Translations under genes and position numbers: made by a program
Part shown: in pieces, positions 11,101 through 21,684 of the stretch
Numbering within the stretch: position 1 is the first letter of the stretch
How the letters are laid out: each line of letters opens with the position of its first letter
Notes under the pieces: generated by a model
What the model saw: only the letters and a program-made list of their open reading frames with translations
Database searches by the model: none
What the model was told of the DNA's origin: nothing
Assembly: GCA_900323505.1 (NCBI GenBank)
Contig: OOIN01000012.1
Span: forward strand, 1-64,000
DNA length: 64,000 nucleotides
DNA from: Ustilago trichophora
Lineage: Eukaryota > Basidiomycota > Ustilaginomycetes > Ustilaginales > Ustilaginaceae
Direction: 5' to 3'

Positions 11101-11439
11101 CTCGCGCGTTTACTGCTTTGCTCGTCACCAATGGACAAGAAGCGGATTGTGATTCTAGACGAAATTTCCTCTGCAGTTGACTATACGACGGACACCAAGA
11201 TGCAACAGCTGCTGGAGACGCACTTTTCAGACCGCCACAGCACAGTGCTCACGGTTGCGCATAGGCTAAGCAGCATCATAAGATACGATACGATTGTGGT
11301 GTTGCACGGAGGAAAAGTGGTCGAGAAAGGAAGTCCGACCGAGTTGTTAGGGAAGCAGGACAGCTGGTTCACACAGCTGGCAAAGAGCCTTGGTGAAGGC
11401 GAGCTTGAGGCCCTGAAGAAGGCTGTCAGCGTGCGATGA
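8170..11439 (+). pseudogene. Broken ABCC-type (MRP-like) ABC transporter
   Basis: Remains of a full-size ABCC exporter. The first membrane domain and the Walker A of the first nucleotide-binding domain are missing. The sequence starts at the Q-loop (VPQNPFLL), then the LSGGQ signature, Walker B with SAVDAKTS, and H-loop. The second membrane domain follows (hydrophobic segments from about 9075 to 9860), then the Walker A of the second NBD (GATGSGKST, about 10182). An in-frame TGA at 10306 stands where family members have Arg, consistent with CGA to TGA. The frame resumes, is interrupted by the insertion at 10554, and continues with a degenerate signature (GGRNMALGEMQ), Walker B (VILDEISSAVD) and AHRLSS before a stop at 11437. 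A second possible intron lies at about 10960-11029 (GTGATG, CTAAC, CACAG). The 5' break coincides with the start of subtelomeric spacer. Confidence 0.88.
10554..10925 (+). mobile_element. Structured insertion, copy A (introner-like candidate)
   Basis: Homologous to 43839-44256 inside the copia element. It begins GTGAAGCGAAT and shows: a 5' hairpin at 10559-10573, a pyrimidine tract, a hairpin with stem AACACTG/CAGTGTT at 10714-10737 followed by a T run, and a strongly conserved block at about 10835-10905. It ends TTTAG at 10914, with homology for about ten more bases. GT...AG borders give a 361-nt interval whose removal keeps the ABC frame open locally. No clear target-site duplication is seen. 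Confidence 0.75.
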
Positions 11440-11955
11440 TTGAAGCAGGATGCGCAAGCACTGGTCTTGTAGTGTACAGCTTCATTTCTCAAACATAGAC
11501 GATAACATGCAAATGCAGGGTTGTAGAATCCAAGTTTCACAGGCAAAACATACACAAATCAAAATTCCTGACATGCGCAATGAAGAAAAGGATGGAGAGT
11601 TAATTTTTGGGATGTATTCCAACAATATGCTATTGGTTTTGAACAGCAGACCTCACAGTCTTCACAGTTGTGCTGTTGGTCCACTTGTCAGCTGCTGGTC
11701 AGCTTCATTGGTCTCCTGTTGAGCTGTTGGTCGAGCCATTGGTCATGGGCAGGGGGCTATTGGTTTTGTTTGGAAAACGGTGTAAAAATCCACGTGGCCT
11801 CAGCCGCGTACGGCTCCAACGCTCCACCAAGCCGACGGACGCCAAGCTCTGTTTTTAGCCGAGCATTTCTCTCACACAATTCTTGTGTAGCTTCCACCAC
11901 TATCCCAACTTACTGAGCACGCCTAGGGTGGAGCTTATCCCCCCACGGTCCAGAC
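11440..11955. other. Spacer and probable promoter of the downstream regulator
   Basis: No gene seen. Between 11625 and 11770 the motif TTGGTC/ATTGG recurs (CCAAT-box-like on the minus strand). The ATG of the next gene follows at 11956. Confidence 0.5.
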
Positions 11956-14900
11956 ATGTCTCGTCCACCACCGACGGGCGACAAACACACCAAGTCGGTT
12001 GCTGCTGTACATGCATGCCCAAAATGTCACAAAGTCTTTTCCAGATCCGTGAATCGCGATCGACATGTTGCCACACACAACGAGGTTCCTTTGCACGTCT
12101 GCTCGATCTGTCAGAGGCGCTTTCATCGCGCAGATGTCCTTTCCAAGCATGTCCAACGACATGGGCCCACACATGGTCAAATCGTCTCAAGCGATACTTA
12201 CACGGGCCCTGCTACAACTGAGCTACAGCCATCCGTACGGTCAATCGCCGCGAGCCGTAAAGTGGCTCGCGCGTGCGTTCGCTGCAACAGGGCAAAGGCT
12301 CGCTGCGATGGGAAGCATCCCTCCTGCGGTCGCTGTCTTCGTCTCGAAGATAGCATGACTTGCTCATACCAAGAGACTTCGACCGATGAGTCGGTTTCTG
12401 CGACGCTCGCCCAACGCCACAATGACGAGTCTACTCAGCCTCGAAATGCTTCCTCACTCGCTCCCCAACGAGTGTCTGCTTCGAGGCCACCAAACGATCG
12501 CCAAGCAACTCCTCCTCCAAGCCTCGATCTGGACTCTTCCGCACTCCTTCCAGACCATGGCAGCGCGTCGACCGATACACTCTACTTGGATGCTTGGCGT
12601 GATACACAAGCTACATTCAGCAGTGGCATCGGTCCAGCAAGTTCAGCGTCTCCGCTCGCCCTGGATTGGCTTCTTCAGGCCGATGATGCCCCCATCGATT
12701 GGACCGCATATCTCGGCGATTCTGGCATGCAACTACGATCCCATATCTTTGACTTGGGCGATCTTTCAACCTCCCGCTTCGATCACGATGGACGACCCGC
12801 AGCGTATGCACTGCAACAAAGGATCGACCGTACATCGTCATCCTTGATGGGCGTCACTGTCGCCACCTGCAGTCGCACACCCGACAGTCACCATAGAACT
12901 ACCCTGGCCGCATCCCGTTCCAACCCACCCGCTCAGGCATCGTCGCAGCCAGCGGCATACTCTGCTGCATCTCGAGCACCAGTCGTCGGCGTGTCGCCAG
13001 TCGCCACTTCGGATGCTGCAGCAGAAGCGGCAGCAACGCTTGCCCGTATTCGAAGCGCCGCCGTACATCGAGGCTACTTGCATTCGGCCACACCTTCAGA
13101 GGATGGCAACACCAGCTCACAAAGCTCCGGCGACGAAAAGCAGCCCAGTGACGCTCATGCAGCTTGGCACGCCTCGGGCTCCTCACGACGACGATCGCGC
13201 AAAAGCAGACATAGACGCGGCAGGACTGGCTCGAATCCCGAGACTCAGGCTGTGCTCTCACAAGATCCTTCGCTGCGGTTTCAAGACTCTTTATCTGGAT
13301 CATCGGATCTTGACCCTGTGGAGCGCGCAGACAGAGACATAGCTGTCCAACCTCGGCAACAGCGAGTCAGCTACCGACAACCGGCGCAATCCGCGCATCG
13401 TCACTTGAATCCTGACCCTGCAGCACCTTCTCCCGAAGATCTCGCCAGGCAGGAAGCCCTTCTTGAACAAATGGTCCAGTCCGGCCAAGAGATCCACCTC
13501 GCACAGGGCCGTTCTCCGAATCCCTCCTCGGAGCGATCCAACGAACGACGCAAACGCAGGCATGAGTGCTGGCCCAGTGTATACCGCCCCAAAGCCACTG
13601 ATGGAGGAAGGCATCTCAGCCTAGACAGAGTTCCTTTTGCTTCAGCAGAGGTGATAGCGCTCGAAAACAGCTACCAGGTCGTACCCATGACGGATTTGGC
13701 CAAAGAACGCATGATTGACGAATTCAGATTCTGTGAGGTCGAAGCGTGGGATCTCGAACGCATCCAAAACACGTTGCGTTCCATTCAGACTTCGACCTTG
13801 AATCTGTTCCTGCAGCTTTATTTTGAGCATCACGATCCTGTCCTTCCGATCCTCCACCGCGCCTCATTCGATCCTGATGCTTGTGATCCTCTCTTGCTAG
13901 CCGCTGTAACTTGTCTTGGCGCATTGTGCTCGGAAGCTGAGAATGCCTTTGCATACTCGCTCTTGACAAGCTCTCTCGTTCATGCTGTCTCGTACAAGCT
14001 GATCGGTATCAATCATCTGCGAGGCAGGTACTTGCCTTCTATGCAGACCTTGCTGCTAACATATGCTCTCTGGAGGAACCTTGGTGATCCTGCCAAGCTA
14101 GAATATGTCGAAGGTTTCCGGAACACTGTCTTAACAATGGCCCGTAGATGTCGCCTTTTTGAGATGGAGCCTTTCACATGCGATCCCAATGTCGGCACGG
14201 GAGGTGTACCTGCCGACGCACATGTAGCAGCTGCTAAGCAAGAGGAGAAATGGTCAAGATGGATCCGGCACCAGGAAATGGTGCGCACCAGCTGGGCTCT
14301 CTTTGTGCTGGATAGCGATCTCAGTCTGGCCTGGGATCTTCCATGCACAATCACCATTGGCGAGCTCAGATCTCCTTTACCCTGCTCGGAATCTCTGTGG
14401 CAGGCAGAGTCAGCCGAGGAATGGAGCAGTCTGAGAGGCCAACAGGCAGCTGACACCGGCAATCACTTCCTCTCTCGATTTCTCAACATGAACGCCGGCG
14501 AAAGCGCAAAGGACACACGACCAGCACCACCAAGCGGCGCGGAAGGGACACGTTGTCAACAGGCGCAAGTGCAGCATACTTCGCCACTGACGCATCTCGT
14601 TCTCAGTTCCGCGGTACATAACGTTGCTCTGAATCGATGGAACATGGAAACTGTTCTGACGCAGCAGTTCGACTCGCATGGCAACGAAGAGAGCAACGTA
14701 GCTGATCGTGCGCCAACTGTTCCACGGAAGGATCCGGAATTTGAAAAGTGGGTCGAATCTGCAGGCAAGCGCCTTCACATACTCTCTTCTTCCCAGCCAG
14801 AACTGAGTAGCAAATGCGATGCACAACTGATGCTCTATGGTGCGCGCCTTAGAATGTTGGTCAGTTTCAACGCGATTCAAATCATGTCCGGCCGCAAGGG

Positions 14901-15420
14901 TTATCGCAGGTCGAAAGTGCAGGCAGAGCTGTGGTTTCAAGGGCCTCTTCGGCAAGAGCAATACCGCGATGACATCTTCAAAGTGGCGAGCAAAATCTTC
15001 ACAATGAGCTTGGCAACACGAGGCGATGTGGGCACAAATTCGGGTCGCACCAACGTGTCCGGCACAGGGGCAGAGAATTCCATCCTTTTCTACGCCACAG
15101 TATGTTTGGCGTTACTCAGTCAATACCTTGTTCAAAGTCAAGTCGCATCCGACAACGACCAAGCCACAACGACTACTTTGTCCAACGGTGGCCACACGAG
15201 CGCAAGCGCAACTGACGCCGACTACGCCCCCAAACCGCTCAAGAGAATGCGCAAGAAAGATGTCTATTTTCTTGCCGGTGTAGGAGCTCTGACAAACCCG
15301 GTGTCTCTTGATCGACTCGTACATATCGCAGTCCACCAGGGCCTCAACCACAGCAGTTGGCCGTTGGGACAAGTATTGGGCAAAGTGCTGCAACAATGGA
15401 CCCGAACTCTGACTCGTTGA
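11956..15420 (+). CDS. Transcription factor with two C2H2 fingers and a Zn2Cys6 cluster
   Basis: An uninterrupted 1154-codon gene. Two N-terminal C2H2 fingers (C21/C24/H37/H41 and C49/C52/H65/H69) are followed by a fungal binuclear zinc cluster (C107, C110, C117, C124, C127, C136). A long Ser/Gln/Pro-rich region comes next, then from about residue 590 a fungal-specific transcription factor homology region (helical, with LNLFLQLYFEHHDPVLPILH and a DPLLLAAV segment). This combined architecture is known in a minority of fungal regulators and should give sequence-specific nuclear DNA binding. The gene at 26233 has the same domain order and a matching C-terminal signature (WPLGQ here, WPIGQ there), so the two are paralogues. 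It is divergent from nothing upstream and convergent with the fumarylacetoacetase gene, and probably controls the neighbouring catabolic genes; that role is inferred from position. Confidence 0.93.
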   Translation: MSRPPPTGDKHTKSVAAVHACPKCHKVFSRSVNRDRHVATHNEVPLHVCSICQRRFHRADVLSKHVQRHGPTHGQIVSSDTYTGPATTELQPSVRSIAASRKVARACVRCNRAKARCDGKHPSCGRCLRLEDSMTCSYQETSTDESVSATLAQRHNDESTQPRNASSLAPQRVSASRPPNDRQATPPPSLDLDSSALLPDHGSASTDTLYLDAWRDTQATFSSGIGPASSASPLALDWLLQADDAPIDWTAYLGDSGMQLRSHIFDLGDLSTSRFDHDGRPAAYALQQRIDRTSSSLMGVTVATCSRTPDSHHRTTLAASRSNPPAQASSQPAAYSAASRAPVVGVSPVATSDAAAEAAATLARIRSAAVHRGYLHSATPSEDGNTSSQSSGDEKQPSDAHAAWHASGSSRRRSRKSRHRRGRTGSNPETQAVLSQDPSLRFQDSLSGSSDLDPVERADRDIAVQPRQQRVSYRQPAQSAHRHLNPDPAAPSPEDLARQEALLEQMVQSGQEIHLAQGRSPNPSSERSNERRKRRHECWPSVYRPKATDGGRHLSLDRVPFASAEVIALENSYQVVPMTDLAKERMIDEFRFCEVEAWDLERIQNTLRSIQTSTLNLFLQLYFEHHDPVLPILHRASFDPDACDPLLLAAVTCLGALCSEAENAFAYSLLTSSLVHAVSYKLIGINHLRGRYLPSMQTLLLTYALWRNLGDPAKLEYVEGFRNTVLTMARRCRLFEMEPFTCDPNVGTGGVPADAHVAAAKQEEKWSRWIRHQEMVRTSWALFVLDSDLSLAWDLPCTITIGELRSPLPCSESLWQAESAEEWSSLRGQQAADTGNHFLSRFLNMNAGESAKDTRPAPPSGAEGTRCQQAQVQHTSPLTHLVLSSAVHNVALNRWNMETVLTQQFDSHGNEESNVADRAPTVPRKDPEFEKWVESAGKRLHILSSSQPELSSKCDAQLMLYGARLRMLVSFNAIQIMSGRKGYRRSKVQAELWFQGPLRQEQYRDDIFKVASKIFTMSLATRGDVGTNSGRTNVSGTGAENSILFYATVCLALLSQYLVQSQVASDNDQATTTTLSNGGHTSASATDADYAPKPLKRMRKKDVYFLAGVGALTNPVSLDRLVHIAVHQGLNHSSWPLGQVLGKVLQQWTRTLTR

Positions 15421-15643
15421 TATCAAAAGGAACCATGGTCGAATGTGTGCTCCACTTTGACTCTAGCACAGTCTATGTCGACCCTTTTCATTATGATTCT
15501 TTTCCTCCTCTGTCGGTGGTTTCCCAGTGCACTGCAGGTCTTTCCATTTGTCTGCTGATGCGTCGATCCACAATGATGGTTCTGAGCTGATAAGGGCAAC
15601 AAGATTGAGAATGACACTGCAGAAGGAATTACAAAGTAGCGTT

Positions 15644-17041
15644 CTAGAGCTGCGCTGCAGGTAACAATTGGCCAGCACACTCGCCAAACCCAATGTGAAG
15701 CTTCGAGTCTGGATGATAAGCAGAACCAATGATCTTGACCTCATCTCCATCTTCCAAAAATGTCCTTGTCTGTTTCGGCCCTCCTTTTGCCGTCATGAGC
15801 GAGATAGGTTGACGACCAGCTCTGCAGGCTTCGATGAGCGATGCTTCGCTGTACGGTTCATCGAAGGGTCCCGATACGGTACCTGTGGCAAAGACGTCGG
15901 CAGGTCGAAGGTTACAGCCCGTGATGGTGTGATGGGCCACCATTTGGGATGCAGTCCAGTAGACGTGTTTGAGCGAGGTATCGGTGATCTTGGTCCACAC
16001 CTTTTCCGTGCCGTTGGAGGCAGGATGAGGTGCAAGATGCGCTTGGAGGTTGATATCCCAAGTCGTGCCTTGACCTTGATGATCGAGATAGGGAAACGGA
16101 GTGTGCTCGACTGTTGGTGAAGCGACGCGGAAAGGTTCCAAGGCAGCCAATTCGACTAGATACGGTGAGAGTGTAGTGGCAAAGTTTTTGCCAGTAAAGG
16201 GGCCCAGTGGGTTCATCTCGTAGCCTTGAATATCGCGTGCCGACCAATCGTTCATAAGCATCATACCAAAGATGAGCTCCTCCGCATTCGTAAGTTGAAC
16301 TGGTTGACCGAGCTGATTGAGATCTTCCGAGACCTCATCTCTTCCACCTCCACCACCACCTTGTCCACCGAGGACAAATGCCACCTCGAGCTCAAAATCG
16401 ATTCTTTTGGAAGGGCCAAACTCGACCTCTTGCGAGCCAGGTTTGGAGCGAAAGATGCCTTGGGGACGCTTGATGCTGGTGCCCGAGACGATGAGCGAGG
16501 AAGATCGACCGTGATAAGCAATGGGAAGCTGATACCATTGATCTTCAAGAGGACGCGTAGGGTCGTTGAACATCAATCGTCCCGTCGAAGTGCAATGGTA
16601 TTTGGATGCGCAAAAATCTGTATAATCCCCTACTCGCAAGGGCAGGTGTAGTTGAACCTGCTCGATGGGGATCAAAATCTCGTCGAGTAGCTGCAGATTC
16701 GAAGCAAAGACAGAAGAGTGGGCGCTGAAAATGTGCTGCAGGAATGCTCGAAACGCCTGATGCACCCGACGTGGTTGAGCGAGGTATGCGTTGAGCGTGG
16801 GCTGCGAAAAGAGCGACTTGGCTTGTTGAGCGCTGATAGGGCTATCCGAGAATGCGCTTGCCGCTCTGCTGCTCAGTTGCACCAGGTCGACGAGCTGATC
16901 TGCGATGCGAACCGCGCAGCGCCGCGCATGGGTCTGCTTGGTGGAAAATACGGTCCATGGCAGGTTCTCTAGTGGAAAAGGGTGATCTGAAGCATAACCA
17001 ACGATGCTCTCTAGACGTTGGTTGGGGTTTTCCTTGTTCAT
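15644..17041 (-). CDS. Fumarylacetoacetase
   Basis: A 465-residue member of the fumarylacetoacetase family, which hydrolyses fumarylacetoacetate to fumarate and acetoacetate at the end of tyrosine/homogentisate catabolism. An FAA N-terminal domain is followed by the catalytic domain. Residues matching the human enzyme in order and spacing are D142 and H149 (YTDFCASKYH), E217 and E219 (FELEVAF), D265 (MNDWSARD) and K285 (GPFTGKNF). A glycine-rich insertion at about 226-234 lengthens the loop between E219 and D265. No other homogentisate-pathway gene is visible in the window, so here it may act on a related acylpyruvate-type ring-cleavage product; that is inference from the neighbouring hydroxylase and extradiol dioxygenase. 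Family assignment is secure. Confidence 0.95.
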   Translation of the reverse strand: MNKENPNQRLESIVGYASDHPFPLENLPWTVFSTKQTHARRCAVRIADQLVDLVQLSSRAASAFSDSPISAQQAKSLFSQPTLNAYLAQPRRVHQAFRAFLQHIFSAHSSVFASNLQLLDEILIPIEQVQLHLPLRVGDYTDFCASKYHCTSTGRLMFNDPTRPLEDQWYQLPIAYHGRSSSLIVSGTSIKRPQGIFRSKPGSQEVEFGPSKRIDFELEVAFVLGGQGGGGGGRDEVSEDLNQLGQPVQLTNAEELIFGMMLMNDWSARDIQGYEMNPLGPFTGKNFATTLSPYLVELAALEPFRVASPTVEHTPFPYLDHQGQGTTWDINLQAHLAPHPASNGTEKVWTKITDTSLKHVYWTASQMVAHHTITGCNLRPADVFATGTVSGPFDEPYSEASLIEACRAGRQPISLMTAKGGPKQTRTFLEDGDEVKIIGSAYHPDSKLHIGFGECAGQLLPAAQL

Positions 17042-18005
17042 TGTGGCTCTTCGATCCGAGGTTGTGAGATGTTCGAGGATGGCGATGCCAACAAGTGATG
17101 ATGCTCATACCAAGCAGCCTATAAAGTGGTTTCGCACAGCAAAGGAAAGATGATCTGTCTTGGCTCTACAGGGTGGGTGGGTGGGGGCCAAAAGATACGG
17201 CTAAGGTGGGGGTCGATTGCTCCCGCGGCCTTTTCGGTGGAGGGTTTTCTTTTTTTTTTGTTTTTCTTTTTTTTTTTTTTTTTTTTTTTTTTTGACAGGC
17301 AAAATGAAGTTAATTTGATGAATAGGTCCGATGGCTCACCACACAGGATAGGCCACTTTGTTATACAGTATAATGATTCGTTCATGAGTCTTGCATCAAA
17401 GGCGCCGTTTTGCAGTTGCGGGACAAGAGCCAACAAAGCAATGCTATGTCTTTTGGCAACGAAATCGTGATCGAGACATTCTTGTTACAGAGGAACGAAG
17501 TCGGTCAATATCCGCACGACCAAGGGCTCAGTGAATCGGTCCTGATTGCCCATGAACCTGTAAAAACAATTTGTGCCAGATCCCTTCTCTTCCGTCTCGG
17601 ATCAACACAAGAGCTGCCATCAATTGGTTGCATCAAACCGGCATGGCGAGAGCGAATCAACGCAAAGCTTCCGGCCCGAGGTACGACAGCGCGCCTATCC
17701 TGTCAAGCTTGTGTCGCAACCAGGCAAATGCCTCCCCCATCCTGGCCGAAATTTTGACTGGGACCCAACAAGCACTTTCTTCGTGTCTCAAGATGCGGCT
17801 CCACTGACTCAATTGTCGAGTTGGGTCGCTGGCTCGCTTTGGCTCGCTCATGCCAAACCTAGCTAGAGTCGAGCCTCACGACCGCAATCCAATTCGGGTC
17901 AAATCGTGGTATATGAGGCAAGCGATTGCTCCTTTCGGTGTACCCATCCTCACGGTTTAACCTACTCTGTCCTTACACACACTCGCCACTGAGAAAGCCC
18001 AAACA
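17042..18005. other. Divergent intergenic region with 27-T run
   Basis: Lies between the fumarylacetoacetase (leftward) and the monooxygenase (rightward), so it probably holds both promoters. A T-rich tract spans about 17246-17293, with 27 consecutive Ts at 17267-17293. No coding sequence could be supported. Confidence 0.6.
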
Positions 18006-19435
18006 ATGTCTACTCAGCAAGACAAGAAGCTTCGCATCATCATCGTTGGCGCAGGTATTGCAGGCCTTGCAGCTGCCAGGGCTTTGCGAGAAGACCACGA
18101 GGTGCACATCTTTGAATCATCAAGCTTCAAGACCGAGATTGGAGCTGCCATCCAGTAAGTCCACCTCTTCAACTTGCCGCTCTTGTTTGGAAAGTTGTGA
18201 ACTGATGAAACAACTTCCCTCTTCACAACAGCACGGGCCCAAATGCAAGTCGAATCCTCCTCAAGTGGGGAATGGACCTCGAGCGTCTTGAATCACCCAA
18301 CTGCCGAAACATTTACGAGTATCACATCTCTGGAAAGCTCGTCTCACATCGTCCGGTCAACACAATCGACATGTTTGGTGCACCTTGGCTCCTCAACCAT
18401 CGCATCTCCTTGCACAAGGAGCTCCAGTACCTCGCCACCTCCGACGACCCAACCCTTCCCGGAGAGCCTGCTAAGCTACACCTCTCCAGCAAGGTAGTCC
18501 AAGTCGATGGTCAAGCCGGCGTCATCACTCTTGCTGACGGCAGAACTTTTGAGGGTGACATCATCGTAGGCGGTGATGGTATCAAGAGCTTGCTGCAGCA
18601 TTACGTGCTCGGACGACCTGCCAATGCCAAGCCCAGCGGTCATTCGGCCTACCGTCTGCTGATCCCTTTCGACAGACTTCGCGAGCTCGACGATCAAGAG
18701 ATCAACAAGAGCATCGAGGCACCCTCGCTCACCATGTTCGTCGGACAGGACAGAAGGGTGATCTGCTACACGTGCAAGTATGACGGACGCGATCTCCTCA
18801 ACATCATTGCCGTGGTTCCTGATGAAGGGCTATTTGAGAGCTCCACCGAGTCGTGGAGCGCCAAAGGCTCGCTTGCCGATCTGGCTGCTTCATTTTCCGA
18901 GTTCCCCGCCACAGCCAGAAAGATCCTCGCTCAAGCTACTGAGTGCGCCTTGTACCAGCTGCGAGATCAGGACCCTTTGGAGGTATGGCATCGCAACCGC
19001 GTGCTGATCATTGGCGATGCCGCCCACCCCATGTTGCCGCATCTAGGCCAGGGTGGCTCTCAAGCTATCGAGGATGCCGAAGCTCTTGCTTACGTATTGA
19101 AGACCACCAAGGGTCTGGATCGACTTGAAAATATCGAGTCTGCCCTTGAGCGTGTGCAGACCTTGCGGTACTATCGAGCCACCGTCTCGCAGGAGCGATC
19201 GAGGTCACAAGCCTTGGGCCCTCGACCCGGCTCACAGGAAGAGATGCTCGGTAAGAACACCTTCGAATTCACCCGATTCCTATACGACTATTTTGGCGCA
19301 GAGGACTGGGAGCAGAGGGTCAAAGAGGGCCGAACAGGCAAACAGGATGATGTTCCCTTTGGCCTTCCGCCCCAGGCTGATGCCCCTGCAAGTGCTGCTG
19401 ATATCAAAGTGACGGCTACCTCAGTCAGCGCATGA
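18006..19435 (+). CDS. FAD-dependent aromatic monooxygenase (salicylate hydroxylase-like)
   Basis: A group A flavoprotein monooxygenase, expected to hydroxylate an aromatic acid using NAD(P)H and O2. One intron at 18155-18231 (GTAAGT, CTGAT branch, AACAG) restores an intact 450-residue protein. Diagnostic motifs: GAGIAG dinucleotide-binding loop at 15-20, the GDGIKS (DG) motif near 162, and GDAAHPMLPHLGQGG (GD/FAD motif) near 311. Closest by eye to salicylate 1-hydroxylases such as the smut Shy enzymes, but substrate cannot be read from motifs. It sits head-to-head with fumarylacetoacetase and tail-to-tail with the hydrolase at 19705. With the extradiol dioxygenase it would give a hydroxylate-then-cleave route. 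Confidence 0.9.
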
Positions 19436-19704
19436 TCATGTTAATAATTTTGGCATTGCGGAATCAAACTTGTCATTTACAGGGTCATTGCCCAGCATGG
19501 TAACAATACTGCAACTCTAAAATCCATTGTGCAAGAGTGTACAGACGATGATAAGACCGCCCATGTCTTTGATTCGCGAGTGTCGTTGATTCGCGAGAGG
19601 CGTGTCTGCTGAGGTCGACGATGATCTTGAACCGTTCTTCTCACTCGTGGGACAAGGATGGAATCAAACGAACTACATTTCTCCTTCACAATTTTATGCT
19701 GGAT

Positions 19705-21684
19705 CTAAGACTGAATGATGGGAAGAACAAGACAGCTGGCTAGTACATCGCTTCCCAACACAGGCGTCTTGCTGCTGATACCCAGGATGTCAACCGTGTC
19801 AGCTTGGACGGCGCCCGTGTGGATGATGTTGACACCGACGAGTTTCTCCTTGACTCGGTCTTGGGGGTGTGTGTGGGTAAAGACCCCGCCGCCCTGCTGA
19901 TCTTGAGGACCGACTTCGAGCTGCAGAGTGTGACCAGCGGGGATAGCAACGTTGGTAGGCCAGATCTCGACGTCGAGCGCGTAAATTTTGTCCTTTTCGA
20001 TGGGTGCTACCTCGCTGCTAAGATAGTTGCGATGCGGCAAAAGCTCAGAGCTCTTTGTCTGGTCCACTTGGCGCACGGACGCGCGCAGCCAGCCTTTGAC
20101 GATCGGGCATGGATCGCCTGCAGTGCCAGTGTAGTGAATCTCTTTGCCTTCTGAATCAAGGTGTCGAAGCGTGACAAAGATGTCGGCTTCGGATGGGACA
20201 GATCCAGTCTCTGGATCGGCAGCAACACTCATAAGGAGACGAAGATGAGGGTGGCCGGTGATCTCAATCTCACCCTCCTCGACCGTGTGCTCAAACTTGA
20301 CACTGTCACCGTCAAAGCCCTTGTAGCAAACGCTGTTGGCCGAGAAAGACCCATGACCGTCTATACACGCGACACCGTTGGTGGCCGCAGCCGCCTGTCG
20401 CTGATCCTTCTTGAGCTGGTGATCAGCAGAGAGGAAGAACGGCGTATATTTGGTATTAGGCAAGGGCCAAGCCGTGGTGATCTTTTCGGGAAAAGAGCGG
20501 TCTCCCTCGATCGTATTGAACTTGGGTGATCCCTTGCGGACGACATAGCTGACCGCGGGAACACCTTGGTCAGCATTGGGACCTTTGAGCCAGCCGCGGT
20601 CGTCCTTTCCGTGTAGGAAAGCGTCGAGGAAGGATTTTTGCAGTTCGACACGTTCCGGAAGATAGAAGGGGAGATCGTGTCGGCCAGTAATGAGCCAGAG
20701 CCACTTATACTTGGAGCCTGCTCCAATGTAGCCGGCTACGTTGCCGCGAAGATGAAGCGCAATACCGCCCCAGTTGCCGACGCTAAGCAGAGGAGTCTCG
20801 ATGCTGCCTAGATCGAATTCTCGAGAAGAATAGTACTCCTGGTCCAGGAAAAAGTTCTCGGCGTTGTCGACGGTCTGATCGGTGCGATTCTCTTTGAGCT
20901 GCTCGGGAGTGAGGACACCCTCGATGCTGGGAACCTTTGCGTTACGACCAGGGCCCCAAGTCTTTTTGGGAGGAGGTGCGGCAGCGCGACCGTATTGGTT
21001 CGAGTTTATTTGGTAGTTTTGCCACATCGTGACAAAGCCGTCCCCGTAGATGCCGCCCTTACGGACTCGATCACGGTAGTAGTCCGACATGCCTTCCCAG
21101 GGAACCATGGCAGCTAGGCCCTTGGGTTTGCGAGCGGCCACGCGCCACTGACTTCCGGCGTAGTACGAGATGCCGAGCAGGCCGACTTTTCCCGACGACC
21201 AGGGCTGAGACGCGGCCCACTCGATGGAATGGAAGAAATTGTTGGCAGTTTGATCAGACATGGTGTCTAGGAAACCGGGTGATTGACCGGTACCCTGTTC
21301 ATCTACTCGAACAACGATATAGCCATGACGAGTCCAGTAAGTGGGTTCTGGCACTTCCCAGGCGGATAACTCTGACTTCTGCTCTTCGGGCAGCTCAGCG
21401 AAGGATTCGGGGTAGAACTCGCTGTAAGCAATATCCTTTCCGTAAGGACCGGACGTGATAAGGACGGGATACTTGCATCCCTGCTCGGTATCTTTGGGAC
21501 GGAACACGTCGCAACGACAAACGTCGTTCTTGCCCTCAAGACGCGGGATGACAATGTCAACGTTGCGATCGTGGATGAGACCGAGCACCTCTCGGGTGCT
21601 CTTGATAGCATTGGCGCCCGGTACGACAGGAGCAGGTAGGTGCGCTGTCCTGTGAGCGAGAATACGAGCTCCTGCTTGCGACAT
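19705..21684 (-). CDS. CocE/NonD-family alpha/beta hydrolase
   Basis: A 659-residue protein of the X-Pro dipeptidyl-peptidase (S15)/CocE family. The N-terminal alpha/beta hydrolase domain contains an oxyanion-loop region (TSGPYGKD), a DEQGTGQSPG strand-turn and the nucleophile elbow GISYYAG with Ser173. A C-terminal jelly-roll (PepX_C-like) domain follows at about 460-650 (LRLLMSVAAD, YALDVEIWPT). Family members hydrolyse esters or amides, including cocaine and acylated amino compounds. The frame is uninterrupted; start ATG 21684 fits the family's N-terminus. A second family member lies at 52716-54494, beyond the transposon island. Substrate unknown; cytosolic because no signal peptide is seen. 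Confidence 0.9.
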   Translation of the reverse strand: MSQAGARILAHRTAHLPAPVVPGANAIKSTREVLGLIHDRNVDIVIPRLEGKNDVCRCDVFRPKDTEQGCKYPVLITSGPYGKDIAYSEFYPESFAELPEEQKSELSAWEVPEPTYWTRHGYIVVRVDEQGTGQSPGFLDTMSDQTANNFFHSIEWAASQPWSSGKVGLLGISYYAGSQWRVAARKPKGLAAMVPWEGMSDYYRDRVRKGGIYGDGFVTMWQNYQINSNQYGRAAAPPPKKTWGPGRNAKVPSIEGVLTPEQLKENRTDQTVDNAENFFLDQEYYSSREFDLGSIETPLLSVGNWGGIALHLRGNVAGYIGAGSKYKWLWLITGRHDLPFYLPERVELQKSFLDAFLHGKDDRGWLKGPNADQGVPAVSYVVRKGSPKFNTIEGDRSFPEKITTAWPLPNTKYTPFFLSADHQLKKDQRQAAAATNGVACIDGHGSFSANSVCYKGFDGDSVKFEHTVEEGEIEITGHPHLRLLMSVAADPETGSVPSEADIFVTLRHLDSEGKEIHYTGTAGDPCPIVKGWLRASVRQVDQTKSSELLPHRNYLSSEVAPIEKDKIYALDVEIWPTNVAIPAGHTLQLEVGPQDQQGGGVFTHTHPQDRVKEKLVGVNIIHTGAVQADTVDILGISSKTPVLGSDVLASCLVLPIIQS